A stretch of 64,000 nt of DNA from an uncultured Hyphomicrobiales bacterium (GCA_903847605.1 CAINED010000012.1:1-64000); one strand, 5' to 3'. Counted from the stretch's first letter, positions 1-8,240 are shown. The notes: generated by a model from the sequence alone, not told the origin. Numbers and translations: made by a program.

Positions 1-270
1 AGCCAGAGCCTTGGCGTAAGCGCCGCCGACCGAAGCATGGCGATAGACGTTGCTGATCGACTGCGTCGACAGCTCGAAGCGGACGCGGCCACCGATCTTC
101 AGGCAGGTCTGCGTTCCCGGAATGTAGAAGAAACCTGCGCCGTAGGCGTCGCAGATACGGACGTATTGGACAGGAGCGGACTTCGTCGAGGGAAGGTCCG
201 CGGCCTGCGCGCCGGCCACGGTGGCGAGGCCAGCCGCGGTGCCGAGCAGTGCGCTCTTCATGAGCTTCAT
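1..270 (-). CDS. Porin, N-terminal part (cut by window edge)
   Basis: The 90 visible codons encode a general outer-membrane porin of the rhizobial Omp2b type, a trimeric beta-barrel for passive diffusion of small solutes. The start is the ATG at 270, preceded by GGAGG. A signal peptide (MKLMKSALLGTAAGLATVAG, cleaved after AQA) is followed by the family's typical beginning: PVQYVRIC, YGAGFFYIPGT, TCLKIGGRVRFE, with the two cysteines in their usual places. The gene continues beyond the left edge, so barrel length and integrity cannot be judged. The family assignment is strong; substrate preference is unknown. Confidence 0.9.
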   Translation of the reverse strand, partial: MKLMKSALLGTAAGLATVAGAQAADLPSTKSAPVQYVRICDAYGAGFFYIPGTQTCLKIGGRVRFELSTQSISNVYRHASVGGAYAKALA

Positions 271-376
271 TAGTTACCTCCAGAGAATTAAGCCTGCAGG
301 ACAGTCCCGCAAGACGGCGAGAGCGCGACATCCCGAGCACGGCCCAAGATTATTCCAAGCTCTCACTGGAGGATTC

Positions 377-407
377 GTAACGGCGACTTAGTCGCCCATT
401 CCGTTAC
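377..407. other. Nested inverted repeat between two leftward genes
   Basis: GTAACGG (377-383) pairs with CCGTTAC (401-407), or alternatively GGCGAC (382-387) with GTCGCC (391-396). It lies in the 218-base gap between the stop of the DUF2336 gene and the start of the porin gene, both leftward. It could end the DUF2336 transcript or act in the porin leader. There is no T-run, so a classical terminator is doubtful. I see nothing else in this gap. Confidence 0.3.
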
Positions 408-488
408 AAAGCGGCGACGTGCGCGTTTGGGAGACCTTGTTGCAGAAGCGCAACACAACGGACTTGAGGTAAGCCGCCTGAAATGCCT

Positions 489-1724
489 TCACGCCGCGCG
501 CGCAATCTCGGCTTCGAGTGCCTCGAGGTCGATCTGTAACGGCATCGGCGCGGGGAGTCGCAGACCCACTTCTCCGTTACTCCCGAGTTCGCTGGACAGC
601 ACGCGCGCCTCGCTCCGCGCGGCTTCAGCGCGCAAGCGCTGCAAAAGGGCCATCACCCGGCCAAGTTCTGGACCTGCCAGTGATTCTACGCTGCGGATGG
701 TCGCGTCGATGAGCAAGCGCGACAGCTGCGGACGCTGGCCAGGAGCGTAAACGAGACCATATTGATCCTGCGCGGAGAGAGCCGCCCGGAAAACCGGCAG
801 CAACGCCGGCGGCAGCCCCGCTTTGGTATAGAGCGCCCCGAATCCCGCCCCGCTCCAGGCCGAAACGAAGCCCGACACCCGCGCCGGCGCGTAACCCGCC
901 AGCTCGCACAGGGCCGCTTCCAGTATGCCCCGGTTCCCGGAGAGCAACGCCCTGAGAATGAAGGCCGGCGTGAGCTGGCCCGTCTGCCGCTTGTGCCGCA
1001 CAAGGTCGAAAGGCAGGCCCGTTTCCGTCGCGCTGGCGCTGCTGGCCGCGATTTCGATCGCGCCGGCGTCGACGGATTCGCGGCAGGCGCGCTCCATCCG
1101 CTCGGCGGAGAGCCAACCCGTCATTCCCATGAAGCTGGAGAGCGCGCGGGCTGTCGCGTCCACGAGTTCGCAGCGAATGGCGTCCGACAGGTCGCCGCGC
1201 GCCAAAATCGCCTCGCGCATCTCGCCGTCGTCGCCAAAGCGCTCGAGCGCCCGGCGCAGAACCGGTTCGGTGGTCGCCGCCGTCAGATTCACCGCCAGCG
1301 AAATCACCGCTTCCCGTTCGCCGCAGTCGGCGATCGTCCAGGCGACCGATTCGGGAAGGCCCGGCCGAAGCGCGATGGCCGCGCGCGCGTAAACGTCGCC
1401 GACAACGGCCGCCTCGCAAAGCTGCGATTCGCTGAGCAGGGGTGACCGGGTCAGGACCGGCACCGACACTTCCGACTGGTCGCAGGCGAGCGCCGCAATC
1501 ACATGCGCCGGCGCGGATGCTGCGCCGGCCAGTTCGATCGCTAAAGCGCGGCGGACGGAAGCGGTGGGATCGTCCAGCAGCGAGGTCAGCGCGATTTCCG
1601 CGCTCGATCTTTCCTCGTCCGACAGCTCGGTTTCCGCCCATGCGCGCGCCAGCGCGCTCGCGCCCTCTGCGCGGTGGAGGGCGGGGGCGCTTTGCGCCCA
1701 GACGAGGAATTCCCTGAAGATCAT
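489..1724 (-). CDS. DUF2336 domain-containing protein
   Basis: This 411-residue cytoplasmic protein is rich in short alanine/leucine helices. The helical repeats (for example LLDDPTASVRRALAIELAGA near residue 50) resemble the HEAT-like N-terminal half of the alphaproteobacterial DUF2336 family; function is unknown. I chose the ATG at 1724 (MIFREFLVWAQSAP) because family members begin this way. The open frame extends further upstream, but only as antisense of the divergent MaoC gene. The ribosome site is weak. It has no evident operon partner. Confidence 0.75.
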   Translation of the reverse strand: MIFREFLVWAQSAPALHRAEGASALARAWAETELSDEERSSAEIALTSLLDDPTASVRRALAIELAGAASAPAHVIAALACDQSEVSVPVLTRSPLLSESQLCEAAVVGDVYARAAIALRPGLPESVAWTIADCGEREAVISLAVNLTAATTEPVLRRALERFGDDGEMREAILARGDLSDAIRCELVDATARALSSFMGMTGWLSAERMERACRESVDAGAIEIAASSASATETGLPFDLVRHKRQTGQLTPAFILRALLSGNRGILEAALCELAGYAPARVSGFVSAWSGAGFGALYTKAGLPPALLPVFRAALSAQDQYGLVYAPGQRPQLSRLLIDATIRSVESLAGPELGRVMALLQRLRAEAARSEARVLSSELGSNGEVGLRLPAPMPLQIDLEALEAEIARAA

Positions 1725-1859
1725 GAAAAGGCGGGCTTTCGTCAGCGGAGCCGTGGCGGAATCCACAACCGTTGCTTTGACTTGAGCATCGCGATTTATG
1801 GTAAACCAACCTTTAAGAAGCCCGCCCAATCGGCGCGCCAACGCTCCGGAGTTCCAAAA

Positions 1860-2357
1860 ATGTCTGAAGGCCAGGTTGCCGACGTCGCCCGCCACTGGCG
1901 CGGCGGCATCTATTTCGAAGATTTCGTCGTCGGCGCGACGTGGCGGCACCGCCTGACGCGCACGGTCACCCAGATGGACAACATGCTGTTCTCCAACATG
2001 ACCATGAATCCGCAGCCGCTCCACGTGGACCGTCACTTCTGCGAGACGGAGACCGAATGGGGCCAGCCGCTGATGAATTCGCTCTTTACCCTCGGACTTA
2101 TGATCGGCATCGCCGTCACCGATCTTTCGAACGGCACGACCATCGCCAATCTCGGCATGACCGAGACGCGCTTTCCCAATCCGCTCTTCGAAGGCGACAC
2201 GGTGAGTTGCACGACGGACGTGATCGCCAAGCGCGAATCGAAATCGCGCCCCGATGCCGGCATCGTCGAATTCCATCACCGCGCCTACAAGCAGGATGGA
2301 AAGCTGGTCGCCGAGTGCAAGCGGCAGGCCTTCATGAAGCGCCGTCCCGCGGCTTAG
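1860..2357 (+). CDS. MaoC-family (hot-dog) dehydratase
   Basis: A 165-residue single hot-dog-fold protein of the MaoC / R-specific enoyl-CoA hydratase superfamily, which hydrates or dehydrates acyl-CoA thioesters. The hydratase-2-like stretch NPQPLHVD lies near residue 45, followed by the helix WGQPLMNSLFTLGLMIGI. The start ATG at 1860 gives MSEGQVADVARHWRG; the longer open frame upstream overlaps the DUF2336 start region and is not family-like. The stop lies 8 bases before the start of a CoA-ester lyase gene, so the two are probably one transcript, as in mesaconyl-/beta-methylmalyl-CoA type modules. The exact substrate cannot be read from sequence. Confidence 0.85.
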   Translation: MSEGQVADVARHWRGGIYFEDFVVGATWRHRLTRTVTQMDNMLFSNMTMNPQPLHVDRHFCETETEWGQPLMNSLFTLGLMIGIAVTDLSNGTTIANLGMTETRFPNPLFEGDTVSCTTDVIAKRESKSRPDAGIVEFHHRAYKQDGKLVAECKRQAFMKRRPAA

Positions 2358-2365
2358 GAATTCTC

Positions 2366-3235
2366 ATGCGCTCGCTGCTCTTCGTTCCCGCCGACAGTGC
2401 CCGCAAGCTCGAAAAGGGCCTGCAGAGCGGCGCCGACGCGCTGATTCTCGATCTTGAGGATTCGGTCGCGGCGGATGCAAAGCCGAAAGCGCGCGAAATG
2501 GCGGCGGCGTTCCTGCGCGAAACACGCGCGCTCCCGTCTGCGCCGCGCCTGATCGTGCGCGTGAATGCCCTCGACACCGGCCTGACCGAAGCCGACCTCG
2601 ACGCCGTCGTGCGCGAGAAGCCTCATGCGATCATGTTGCCGAAAGCCTGCGGCGGCCCCGACGTGCAGCATATCGGCATCAAGATCGCCGTGCGCGAAGC
2701 CGAGAACGATATCGAGGATGGCGCCATCCGCATTCTGCCGATCGTCACGGAAACGGCGCGCGCCATGTTCGAACTCGCCAGCTATCGCGGCGCGAGCCAT
2801 CGCCTCATGGCGATGACATGGGGCGCGGAAGATCTCGCGACCGACATCGGCGCGGAAACAAACCGCCTCGATCACGGCGACTACACGCCGCCTTTCGCAC
2901 TCGCGCGCAATCTCATGCTGTTCGCAGCGGCAAGCGCAGGCGTCGACGCCATCGACACGATCTTCGCCAATTTCCGGGATTCATCGACATTGCAGCGCGA
3001 ATGCATCGCCGCGCGCCGCGACGGCTTTGCCGGCAAGATGGCGATCCATCCCGATCAGGTCGCGATCATCAACGAAGTCTTCTCGCCTGCGCCGGAAGAA
3101 ATCGCCAACGCACAAAAGATCGTCGCGGCTTTCGCGACCAATCCGCAGGCCGGCGTGCTCGCCATCGACGGCGCCATGATCGACCGCCCGCATCTTGTGA
3201 AAGCGCAGCGGTTGCTGGCAAGAGCGGGACTCTGA
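2366..3235 (+). CDS. CoA-ester lyase (HpcH/HpaI / CitE-like)
   Basis: A 289-residue TIM-barrel protein of the HpcH/HpaI aldolase / citrate lyase beta family, which cleaves or forms acyl-CoA esters such as malyl-, beta-methylmalyl- or citramalyl-CoA using Mg2+. Landmarks are the opening RSLLFVPADSARKLEKGL, DALILDLEDSV (metal-site acid), PKACGGPDV, the MTWGAEDLATDIGAE block and GFAGKMAIHPDQ near the C terminus. It follows the MaoC gene by 8 bases, which suggests a lyase-hydratase pair working on the same C4/C5 CoA ester. Length matches stand-alone CitE-like enzymes rather than citrate lyase complexes, whose other subunits are absent here. Confidence 0.88.
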   Translation: MRSLLFVPADSARKLEKGLQSGADALILDLEDSVAADAKPKAREMAAAFLRETRALPSAPRLIVRVNALDTGLTEADLDAVVREKPHAIMLPKACGGPDVQHIGIKIAVREAENDIEDGAIRILPIVTETARAMFELASYRGASHRLMAMTWGAEDLATDIGAETNRLDHGDYTPPFALARNLMLFAAASAGVDAIDTIFANFRDSSTLQRECIAARRDGFAGKMAIHPDQVAIINEVFSPAPEEIANAQKIVAAFATNPQAGVLAIDGAMIDRPHLVKAQRLLARAGL

Positions 3236-3240
3236 ACAAA

Positions 3241-3277
3241 GTCATCCCGGCGTCAGCGAAACGGAGAGCCGGGACCG
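3241..3277. repeat. REP-like half element
   Basis: GTCATCCCGG followed by CGGAGAGCCGGGA just after the CoA-ester lyase stop. The same words occur, in both orientations, in the 82-base palindromic element at 48116-48197. This copy looks like one degenerate arm of that repeat family. It marks the border with the AT-richer quorum-sensing block that follows. Confidence 0.55.
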
Positions 3278-3386
3278 CCCACCATTCTGGACGCCTCAGC
3301 CCCAACGGGGCTGCGGACTGTAGCCACGGGTGGAGCGAAGCGGACTGTGGATGGCAGCGGCGGTCTTGCGTCGCCCCTGCCGGGCC

Positions 3387-3602
3387 TCAATTCAGCCTGA
3401 AGTCAGTCCCTGTCGCATGCAAAAGCAGTTTGTCTGAAGAACACTCAGTACAATGCATCAATCGCAGTGCTTGCAAAATTGTAATTTTTCGCGGCAAAAC
3501 GTCAATCGGCACCAAGCGGGACAAACCGCATTCCCTGCACATAACGTCCACTTCAGATTTTCCCCAATTTAAGAGGTCCTCGACTTTAAGCTCGTTTATC
3601 AT
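3387..3602 (-). CDS. Small zinc-ribbon-like protein
   Basis: A 71-residue protein of unknown function with two Cys pairs (CRECG near residue 22 and CTECS near residue 51) about 26 residues apart, the pattern of a small zinc ribbon. The ATG at 3602 has a GAGG ribosome site 5 bases upstream. It is the last of four leftward genes (luxI, P450, 69-residue ORF, this ORF) with short gaps, so it is probably expressed with the quorum-sensing operon. The stretch LVPIDVLPRKITILQALRLM between the Cys pairs is like that of small orphan zinc-ribbon proteins in this order. I infer a real gene from the paired cysteines, ribosome site and position. Confidence 0.55.
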   Translation of the reverse strand: MINELKVEDLLNWGKSEVDVMCRECGLSRLVPIDVLPRKITILQALRLMHCTECSSDKLLLHATGTDFRLN

Positions 3603-3647
3603 CCCATCCTCAATCAGCGAGGCAAAAACGACGCTGTCTTCCAGGCA

Positions 3648-3857
3648 TTAAGCCTTTCGGTACCCACGCCGAGTATTTGCTAGTTTCATGTCCTCATTGA
3701 TCGCCTGCTTGAGCGCATTGGCAAGAATCGCTGAGTGCGGGCTTATTTTCTTAAGCTCCGCTTCGCTATACTCAGCCATCATGGCCAAGGAGCTGAGAGC
3801 AGCCTTCAAGTCCTCCGACTTACTCGTTCCACGCCTACTTTTTCTGTTCTGTCCCAT
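3648..3857 (-). CDS. Hypothetical protein in luxI-P450 operon
   Basis: A 69-residue, strongly basic N terminus (MGQNRKSRRGTSKSEDLK) followed by two predicted amphipathic helices. I recognise no family. It starts 20 bases after the P450 stop and ends 45 bases before the zinc-ribbon ORF, all on the same strand, so co-transcription from the luxI promoter is likely. Ribosome-site support is moderate (GGGA about 8 bases before ATG). Base composition is AT-richer than the flanking chromosome, as for its neighbours. Confidence 0.5.
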   Translation of the reverse strand: MGQNRKSRRGTSKSEDLKAALSSLAMMAEYSEAELKKISPHSAILANALKQAINEDMKLANTRRGYRKA

Positions 3858-3877
3858 TCCTATTTTCCCACGGGCAT

Positions 3878-5176
3878 CTACGCTGCCTTCGGCACGCTTG
3901 GAACGCTCTGTCCATCTCTTATCCCTATACTCATCGCAATAGGTGGCGGAACCAAAGTGATAGAAGCCTTGGGTGTGGCAGCAGGAACCGAACTATGTAC
4001 TTGCAACTGGCAGGCTGCAGCGAACTCCAAAGCGATAAGCTGCAATTCGAGCATGACAATTCCCATGCCGACACAAACTCTTGGACCTGTCCCGAACGGG
4101 AGGTATGCCCTGGAGCCGAAATCCCTGCTCAGATCGAAGGAGTTAGGATTTGGCCAGTGTAGAGATGAACGATGGAAAAGCCATGGGGCTATTATTATTG
4201 CGTCTCCCTTTCGAAGCCGAGTGCCTGCCACCTCAATATTAGCCATCGCGTCTCGTGAGAACCAATAGGAACTTGGATAAAGTCTCAGGGTCTCGCGTAC
4301 CGCAGCCAAACTTTTTTCAGCACGCATCAGGCGCGCGGGAGGATACTCGCCATCCGGCCCGATGATTTGTTCGCCTTCATTTGCCAACAAATCCGCTAAG
4401 CCTGGCACGGTCGCGAGGTGATAGAGTATCCACGCGGCAGCATTTCCCGTCGTGTGATATCCGGCCAATATCATAGTAAGTATTTCATTTCGCATTTCGA
4501 CATCTGTCAGGCCGAGTTCTTCCAATGCGCCGACCGCGCTATTTTTGGGCGCTCTCGAACGCACGCGAGCGACAACTAAGTCGAGCGCCACGTTCACACG
4601 CGCACGCCGCCGCCGTCTGGCGAGAAGTTGCCACGGGGCCAAAGGCAAAACCCGGAACATCTCGTCAGCAAGATCGTCTTCGACTTCCGCCACTGATTCG
4701 ACAATCACTTGTTCGTCTGCTTCCGTCAAAACATCCTTGCCGAACATCGCAAGAGAAACGAGCCGAAGCGAAAGTCTTGATGTCACCGCATGAGCGTCGA
4801 ATTGGCAGCCAGCAGCGATCAATTGAAGGGCTGTACGACGAATCACTGCCGACATTTCCGGCGCGTACTGATTAGAGGCACCTTTGGCGAATGTGTTATG
4901 CAATATGGCGCGCCGCTTGCGATGTTCTTCTCCGCTCAGGGAAAGTGAGCTAACCCCCAAGACCTTTCGGAGCTTGTGGATAAATCGCCCTTTGTCGATT
5001 TCTTCTTCAGGCGCCTTCAAGACCGGTTTCACGACCTCCGGATCGGTCACAAGCCAAACGGGCTTCGGGCCTAGCAAAAGCCTCTTCAAAGGCGGTGCAT
5101 TTTCGGTGGCGCAAGACAGCATGAAATCGAGAGGATCACGCCGAAACGGCAGTACGTCCGAGAACCAATGCTTCAT
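3878..5176 (-). CDS. Cytochrome P450
   Basis: A 432-residue soluble bacterial P450 (heme-thiolate monooxygenase); redox partners are not encoded nearby. Visible landmarks are the C-helix motif HRKRRAILHNTF, the I-helix AGYHTTGN (the acid before Thr is replaced by His), the K-helix ETLR (ExxR) and the heme loop FGTGPRVCVGMG with the Cys ligand. The start ATG at 5176 has GGAG 8 bases upstream and lies inside the end of luxI, so the two genes overlap by 41 bases and are probably translationally coupled. It is therefore likely quorum-controlled. The substrate is unknown: it could be the homoserine lactone itself, its acyl precursor, or an unrelated metabolite. Confidence 0.92.
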   Translation of the reverse strand: MKHWFSDVLPFRRDPLDFMLSCATENAPPLKRLLLGPKPVWLVTDPEVVKPVLKAPEEEIDKGRFIHKLRKVLGVSSLSLSGEEHRKRRAILHNTFAKGASNQYAPEMSAVIRRTALQLIAAGCQFDAHAVTSRLSLRLVSLAMFGKDVLTEADEQVIVESVAEVEDDLADEMFRVLPLAPWQLLARRRRRARVNVALDLVVARVRSRAPKNSAVGALEELGLTDVEMRNEILTMILAGYHTTGNAAAWILYHLATVPGLADLLANEGEQIIGPDGEYPPARLMRAEKSLAAVRETLRLYPSSYWFSRDAMANIEVAGTRLRKGDAIIIAPWLFHRSSLHWPNPNSFDLSRDFGSRAYLPFGTGPRVCVGMGIVMLELQLIALEFAAACQLQVHSSVPAATPKASITLVPPPIAMSIGIRDGQSVPSVPKAA

Positions 5177-5789
5177 CGTTTATCTCCACATCATTTGCAA
5201 GCTTCAGAAGGCTTAGGTAACGGTTATCTGCTTGGTGACTCATCGGGATTTCACCCGCGACAGCTTCAATTGGATTGCCTTTACTGGACTCGCCGACAAT
5301 TTGTGGCGGTCCGTAGCGAATTGACTTAATTCCAATCGAACCCAAGAAGCGCTCATATGTAAGGTCTGTGATAGCGACCAGAGCACGCGTTTGGCGGCGA
5401 AGCGCAAAGCGAAACATGATAGAATAAAGAGTGCGGCCTATTGAGCGGGTGCGAGCGCCAGCGATTATGCCGAAGCGGCTTATTTCCCAGACATTCGAAT
5501 CGATTGGATACGCTCGGTGTGTAGCGAGCTGGGGAAAGACGCGCTGAGCAAGATATGGGCGGTCAGTCCTCAGTGCCCTAAAACCGCCTATCAGTTGATA
5601 ATCGCAGTAAAGCAGACAATAAACGGCGTCGTTCGTGTCGAATTCGTCCGCCTCCCTATTACCAGTACTGTCAAGCTTCCAGCCTAGTTCATTGATGAAA
5701 AGACGCTTTCGAAGTCCTTGAAATTCAAGAATTTTTTCAGGGGAGGTTTCGAACGTTGCAACCGTGGCGGTAAGTTGCTGCGCAACCAT
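5136..5789 (-). CDS. Acyl-homoserine-lactone synthase (LuxI family)
   Basis: A 217-residue LuxI-type synthase that joins an acyl donor to S-adenosylmethionine to make an N-acyl-homoserine lactone. The family's invariant residues are present: R27, F31 and W37 in LRKRLFINELGW, D48 and D51 in EADEFD, R71 in GGFRAL, and E102/R105 in WEISRF. The ATG at 5789 is chosen because AAGGAGC lies just upstream; the longer frame is antisense to luxR. It is divergent from luxR with a lux-box-like palindrome between, and heads a four-gene leftward run with P450. The acyl group cannot be deduced; relatives in this order can use fatty-acyl, branched or aryl donors. Confidence 0.93.
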   Translation of the reverse strand: MVAQQLTATVATFETSPEKILEFQGLRKRLFINELGWKLDSTGNREADEFDTNDAVYCLLYCDYQLIGGFRALRTDRPYLAQRVFPQLATHRAYPIDSNVWEISRFGIIAGARTRSIGRTLYSIMFRFALRRQTRALVAITDLTYERFLGSIGIKSIRYGPPQIVGESSKGNPIEAVAGEIPMSHQADNRYLSLLKLANDVEINDEALVLGRTAVSA

Positions 5790-5847
5790 ATTCTTGCTCC
5801 TTGCCTTTACGGAAGGGATTGTGGCAAGAATGCGGCGGGGACTTAAA

Positions 5848-5863
5848 TACCGATTTTCCGGTA
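5848..5863. promoter_or_regulatory. lux-box-like inverted repeat between luxI and luxR
   Basis: TACCG-ATTTTC-CGGTA is a 5-bp inverted repeat with a 6-base centre, in the 99 bases between the luxI start (5789) and luxR start (5889). Its size and symmetry match half-sites bound by LuxR dimers. It sits about 59 bases upstream of luxI, a normal place for activation, and only 25 bases before the luxR ATG, where binding could also repress luxR. Confidence 0.6.
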
Positions 5864-5888
5864 GTATTTCGTGCTGTGGGGCACTCGA

Positions 5889-6659
5889 ATGAAACTGGAC
5901 GAAGCAGTCGCACTTGTCGAGGGCTGCGATAGCCTTTCGGACTTGCGCCAAGCTCTACAATCGATCGCAGAGGACTATGGGTTCGCGTCGTACAATTTTA
6001 TTGACGCAGGACGTCCGGATCTGGACGTACCCTACTATCTCGGAACTACCGGTACAGAATGGGAGACGACTTACAGGGACAATCAATTTGTCCATGTCGA
6101 TCCATACATAGCCAAAGCTCGCCGGTTCAACCTCCCGTTTGATTGGGCGTCAATATCGCTTCCCAAGCCTCGCCAAGGTCCTCGTTCCGGCCTCATGCGT
6201 CTTATGGATGCAGCATTCAGCTTTGGATTCAAAGAAGGGGTAATCGTCCCCTATCACTTTCGCGATCATCTTGGCCGCATTCAATCTGCCGTTTGCGTTT
6301 TCTATTGGAAGGATAGTATAAAATTTTTTCAGATGCGCATGACAGAAATCCGGAACGAACTGCATTTAATTGTTATCTATTTTATGCAACGTATTATCGA
6401 TATCAACGCTGTCGACAAGCGCAATGCCCACGCGATTTTCCGTGGGCAATCAGTTGACGCCGTACAGCTCACGGAAAAAGAACGCGACGTTCTCGCCTGG
6501 GCTGCACGAGGCAAAACAAGTAAGGAAAATTCAACGATATTGAGCTGTTCCGAGCTAACGGTTGATACCCATATCCGCAATGCCCTAGCAAAGCTTAATG
6601 CAAGCAATAAGACGCACGCAGTGGCAAGATGTATCGGCTTGGGGCTTATTGATCTATAG
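5889..6659 (+). CDS. LuxR-family quorum-sensing regulator
   Basis: A 256-residue transcription factor with an N-terminal autoinducer-binding domain and a C-terminal LuxR helix-turn-helix. The ligand-pocket residues of the TraR/LuxR type are all there: W58, Y62, D71, P72, W86 and G117. The HTH runs from LTEKERDVL (194-202) through SELTVDTHIRNALAKL. I chose ATG 5889 with GGGG about 7 bases upstream over an in-frame GTG at 5871, which lies only 8 bases after the palindrome. It is divergent from luxI, so it should sense the homoserine lactone made next door and control the luxI-P450 run. Confidence 0.92.
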   Translation: MKLDEAVALVEGCDSLSDLRQALQSIAEDYGFASYNFIDAGRPDLDVPYYLGTTGTEWETTYRDNQFVHVDPYIAKARRFNLPFDWASISLPKPRQGPRSGLMRLMDAAFSFGFKEGVIVPYHFRDHLGRIQSAVCVFYWKDSIKFFQMRMTEIRNELHLIVIYFMQRIIDINAVDKRNAHAIFRGQSVDAVQLTEKERDVLAWAARGKTSKENSTILSCSELTVDTHIRNALAKLNASNKTHAVARCIGLGLIDL

Positions 6660-6673
6660 CCAGCAACATAATA

Positions 6674-6711
6674 GAGGCGATTTGGATGTATGGACATTCG
6701 ATTGTCGCCTC
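6674..6711 (+). terminator. Hairpin after luxR
   Basis: GAGGCGA (6674-6680) pairs with TCGCCTC (6705-6711), and GGATGT with ACATTC inside, forming a long hairpin 15 bases after the luxR stop. It has no T-run, so it may act as a weak or Rho-assisted terminator. It also sits near the right edge of the AT-richer block. Confidence 0.4.
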
Positions 6712-6801
6712 CCCGCACAGCCGCGCACAATCGGCGCAACAGTTCCGCGGCCCGCCAGAGCGTGATTTGACAGACGCCTTTCCGTCCCATACGTTCATTT
6801 T

Positions 6802-7503
6802 TTGTTCTCTTTGAGTACCGCATTGCTCTTGCCGGAAACCATCACCCTGCACCAAACTGCCCTCGCGCGTATCGTCGCCGGGTTGTTCGCGCTGCTGGGG
6901 CTGATGAACGAAGCAGCACCGAACCGCATCGCGAAAGACCTGCATCGCACGCTCGCACGCACTCTGCGGCCAGCCGAATCCGCGGTGCGCCGGCTGATCG
7001 TGTTTCTCGCCGCAAGCATCAAGACAAAGCCGCTGCCGCAGCGCCCCATGCCCGCCGATATCTTCAGCTACAATGAGGGTAAGGACGCGAAAAAGGCGCG
7101 CATGTCCTTCAAACTCTTCGACCCGAGGCCGCGCCTGCTGCGCCCGCAGCGCCGGCGCGATGCGCTGCGCGCGCAACCGCGCATTTCCTTCTTCGGCGAC
7201 AACGAAGTCCGCACGCTCTCTCTTGGTGCTTCGCCGCAACCTGCAGGCGACGGACTTGCGCCCTCCGCCTCGCTCGTGCGCCGATTGCAGGCCTTGCAGT
7301 CCGCACTCGAAAATCTGCCGCGTCAGGCGCGGCGTCTCAAACGCGCGCTGGTGCGGCGTGCGCGATCGGAACGGCTAAAACTCAGGGGACCACTCCGGCC
7401 GGGACGCCCGCCCGGTTTCCGCAAACGGGCTCTCGGCGAAATCGACGCCATCCTGCACCAATGCGATTGGCTCGCCCGCGAAACCCTGCCCGACACGTCC
7501 TGA
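6802..7503 (+). CDS. Conserved hypothetical protein
   Basis: About 230 residues, very Arg/Pro-rich, with an N-terminal hydrophobic stretch (ALARIVAGLFALLGLM) and blocks recognisable from uncharacterised rhizobial proteins: LRPAESAVRRLIV, SFKLFDPRPR, PRISFFGDNEV, LRPGRPPGFRKR and a closing EIDAILHQCDWLA. The function is unknown. No ATG or clear ribosome site is visible at the expected beginning; TTG codons at 6802, 6811, 6823 and 6829 are the options, so the start is uncertain. The upstream 100 bases mark the change from the AT-richer quorum-sensing block back to typical composition. Confidence 0.6.
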   Translation: MFSLSTALLLPETITLHQTALARIVAGLFALLGLMNEAAPNRIAKDLHRTLARTLRPAESAVRRLIVFLAASIKTKPLPQRPMPADIFSYNEGKDAKKARMSFKLFDPRPRLLRPQRRRDALRAQPRISFFGDNEVRTLSLGASPQPAGDGLAPSASLVRRLQALQSALENLPRQARRLKRALVRRARSERLKLRGPLRPGRPPGFRKRALGEIDAILHQCDWLARETLPDTS

Positions 7504-7621
7504 CAGCCATGCAGCGCGACACGAGATCGCTGTTCTCCCGGATGCCCAAGGCATTCAGGGAACGCGTCGTCATGGCGCGAAAGCGCCTTCGCAATACTGC
7601 GAATTGGGGAGGGAAGAAACG

Positions 7622-8230
7622 CTAGTCCTTCGGCCGGTCCATCGCAAACGTCTTCTCGACCCAGGAATAATCGCGATAGCCGAGACGCGCGAGCGGCTTC
7701 ATGGCGGCGGTATCGACGACGCCATTCTTGACGTAGCGCTCGTCGAGATGAATGCCGACGACCTCGCCGAAGACGACTGTGTTGTCGATCGGCTTTCCAT
7801 CGGCAGTCTTGAGCCGCACGATATCCGTTACCTTGCATTCGAAGGCGACAGGACTTCTGGCGACGCGCGGCACGGACACGATCTTGCACGGCGCTGTTTC
7901 GAGTGCCGCATGTTCGAATTCGCTGTGCCCGCGCGCGAGATTGGCCGATGTCTCGTTCATCTGCGCAGCCAAATCGTAAGTCGCCATGTTCCAGACGAAT
8001 TCGCGCGTCTCGTCGGCGAAGGTCAGCGTATCCTTCCAGCCGTCGCTGGAAAACATGACGCAAGGCGGCATGGCGGAGACCGCGTTGAAATAGCTGTAGG
8101 GCGCAATATTCACCGCGCCCGAGGCGTTGCGCGTCGATATCCAGCCGATCGGGCGCGGCGCGATCATCGCGGTCCAGGGATTATGCGGCAGCAATGTCTT
8201 GTCGCGCTTGTGCGGTTCGAAAAAGATCAC
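7622..8230 (-). CDS. Flavin reductase family protein
   Basis: A 202-residue FMN-binding split-barrel protein of the flavin reductase / NADH:FMN oxidoreductase family. Typical segments are PHNPWTAMIAPRPIGWISTR, NIAPYSYFNAVS (flavin-phosphate site) and EFVWNMATYDLAAQMNETS. Translation starts at GTG 8230 with GAGG 8 bases upstream. It lies 10 bases downstream of a nitroreductase gene on the same strand, so the pair probably forms a two-gene flavin-dependent reductase operon. The partner and substrate are unknown. Confidence 0.87.
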   Translation of the reverse strand: MIFFEPHKRDKTLLPHNPWTAMIAPRPIGWISTRNASGAVNIAPYSYFNAVSAMPPCVMFSSDGWKDTLTFADETREFVWNMATYDLAAQMNETSANLARGHSEFEHAALETAPCKIVSVPRVARSPVAFECKVTDIVRLKTADGKPIDNTVVFGEVVGIHLDERYVKNGVVDTAAMKPLARLGYRDYSWVEKTFAMDRPKD

Positions 8231-8240
8231 GGGGTCAACC

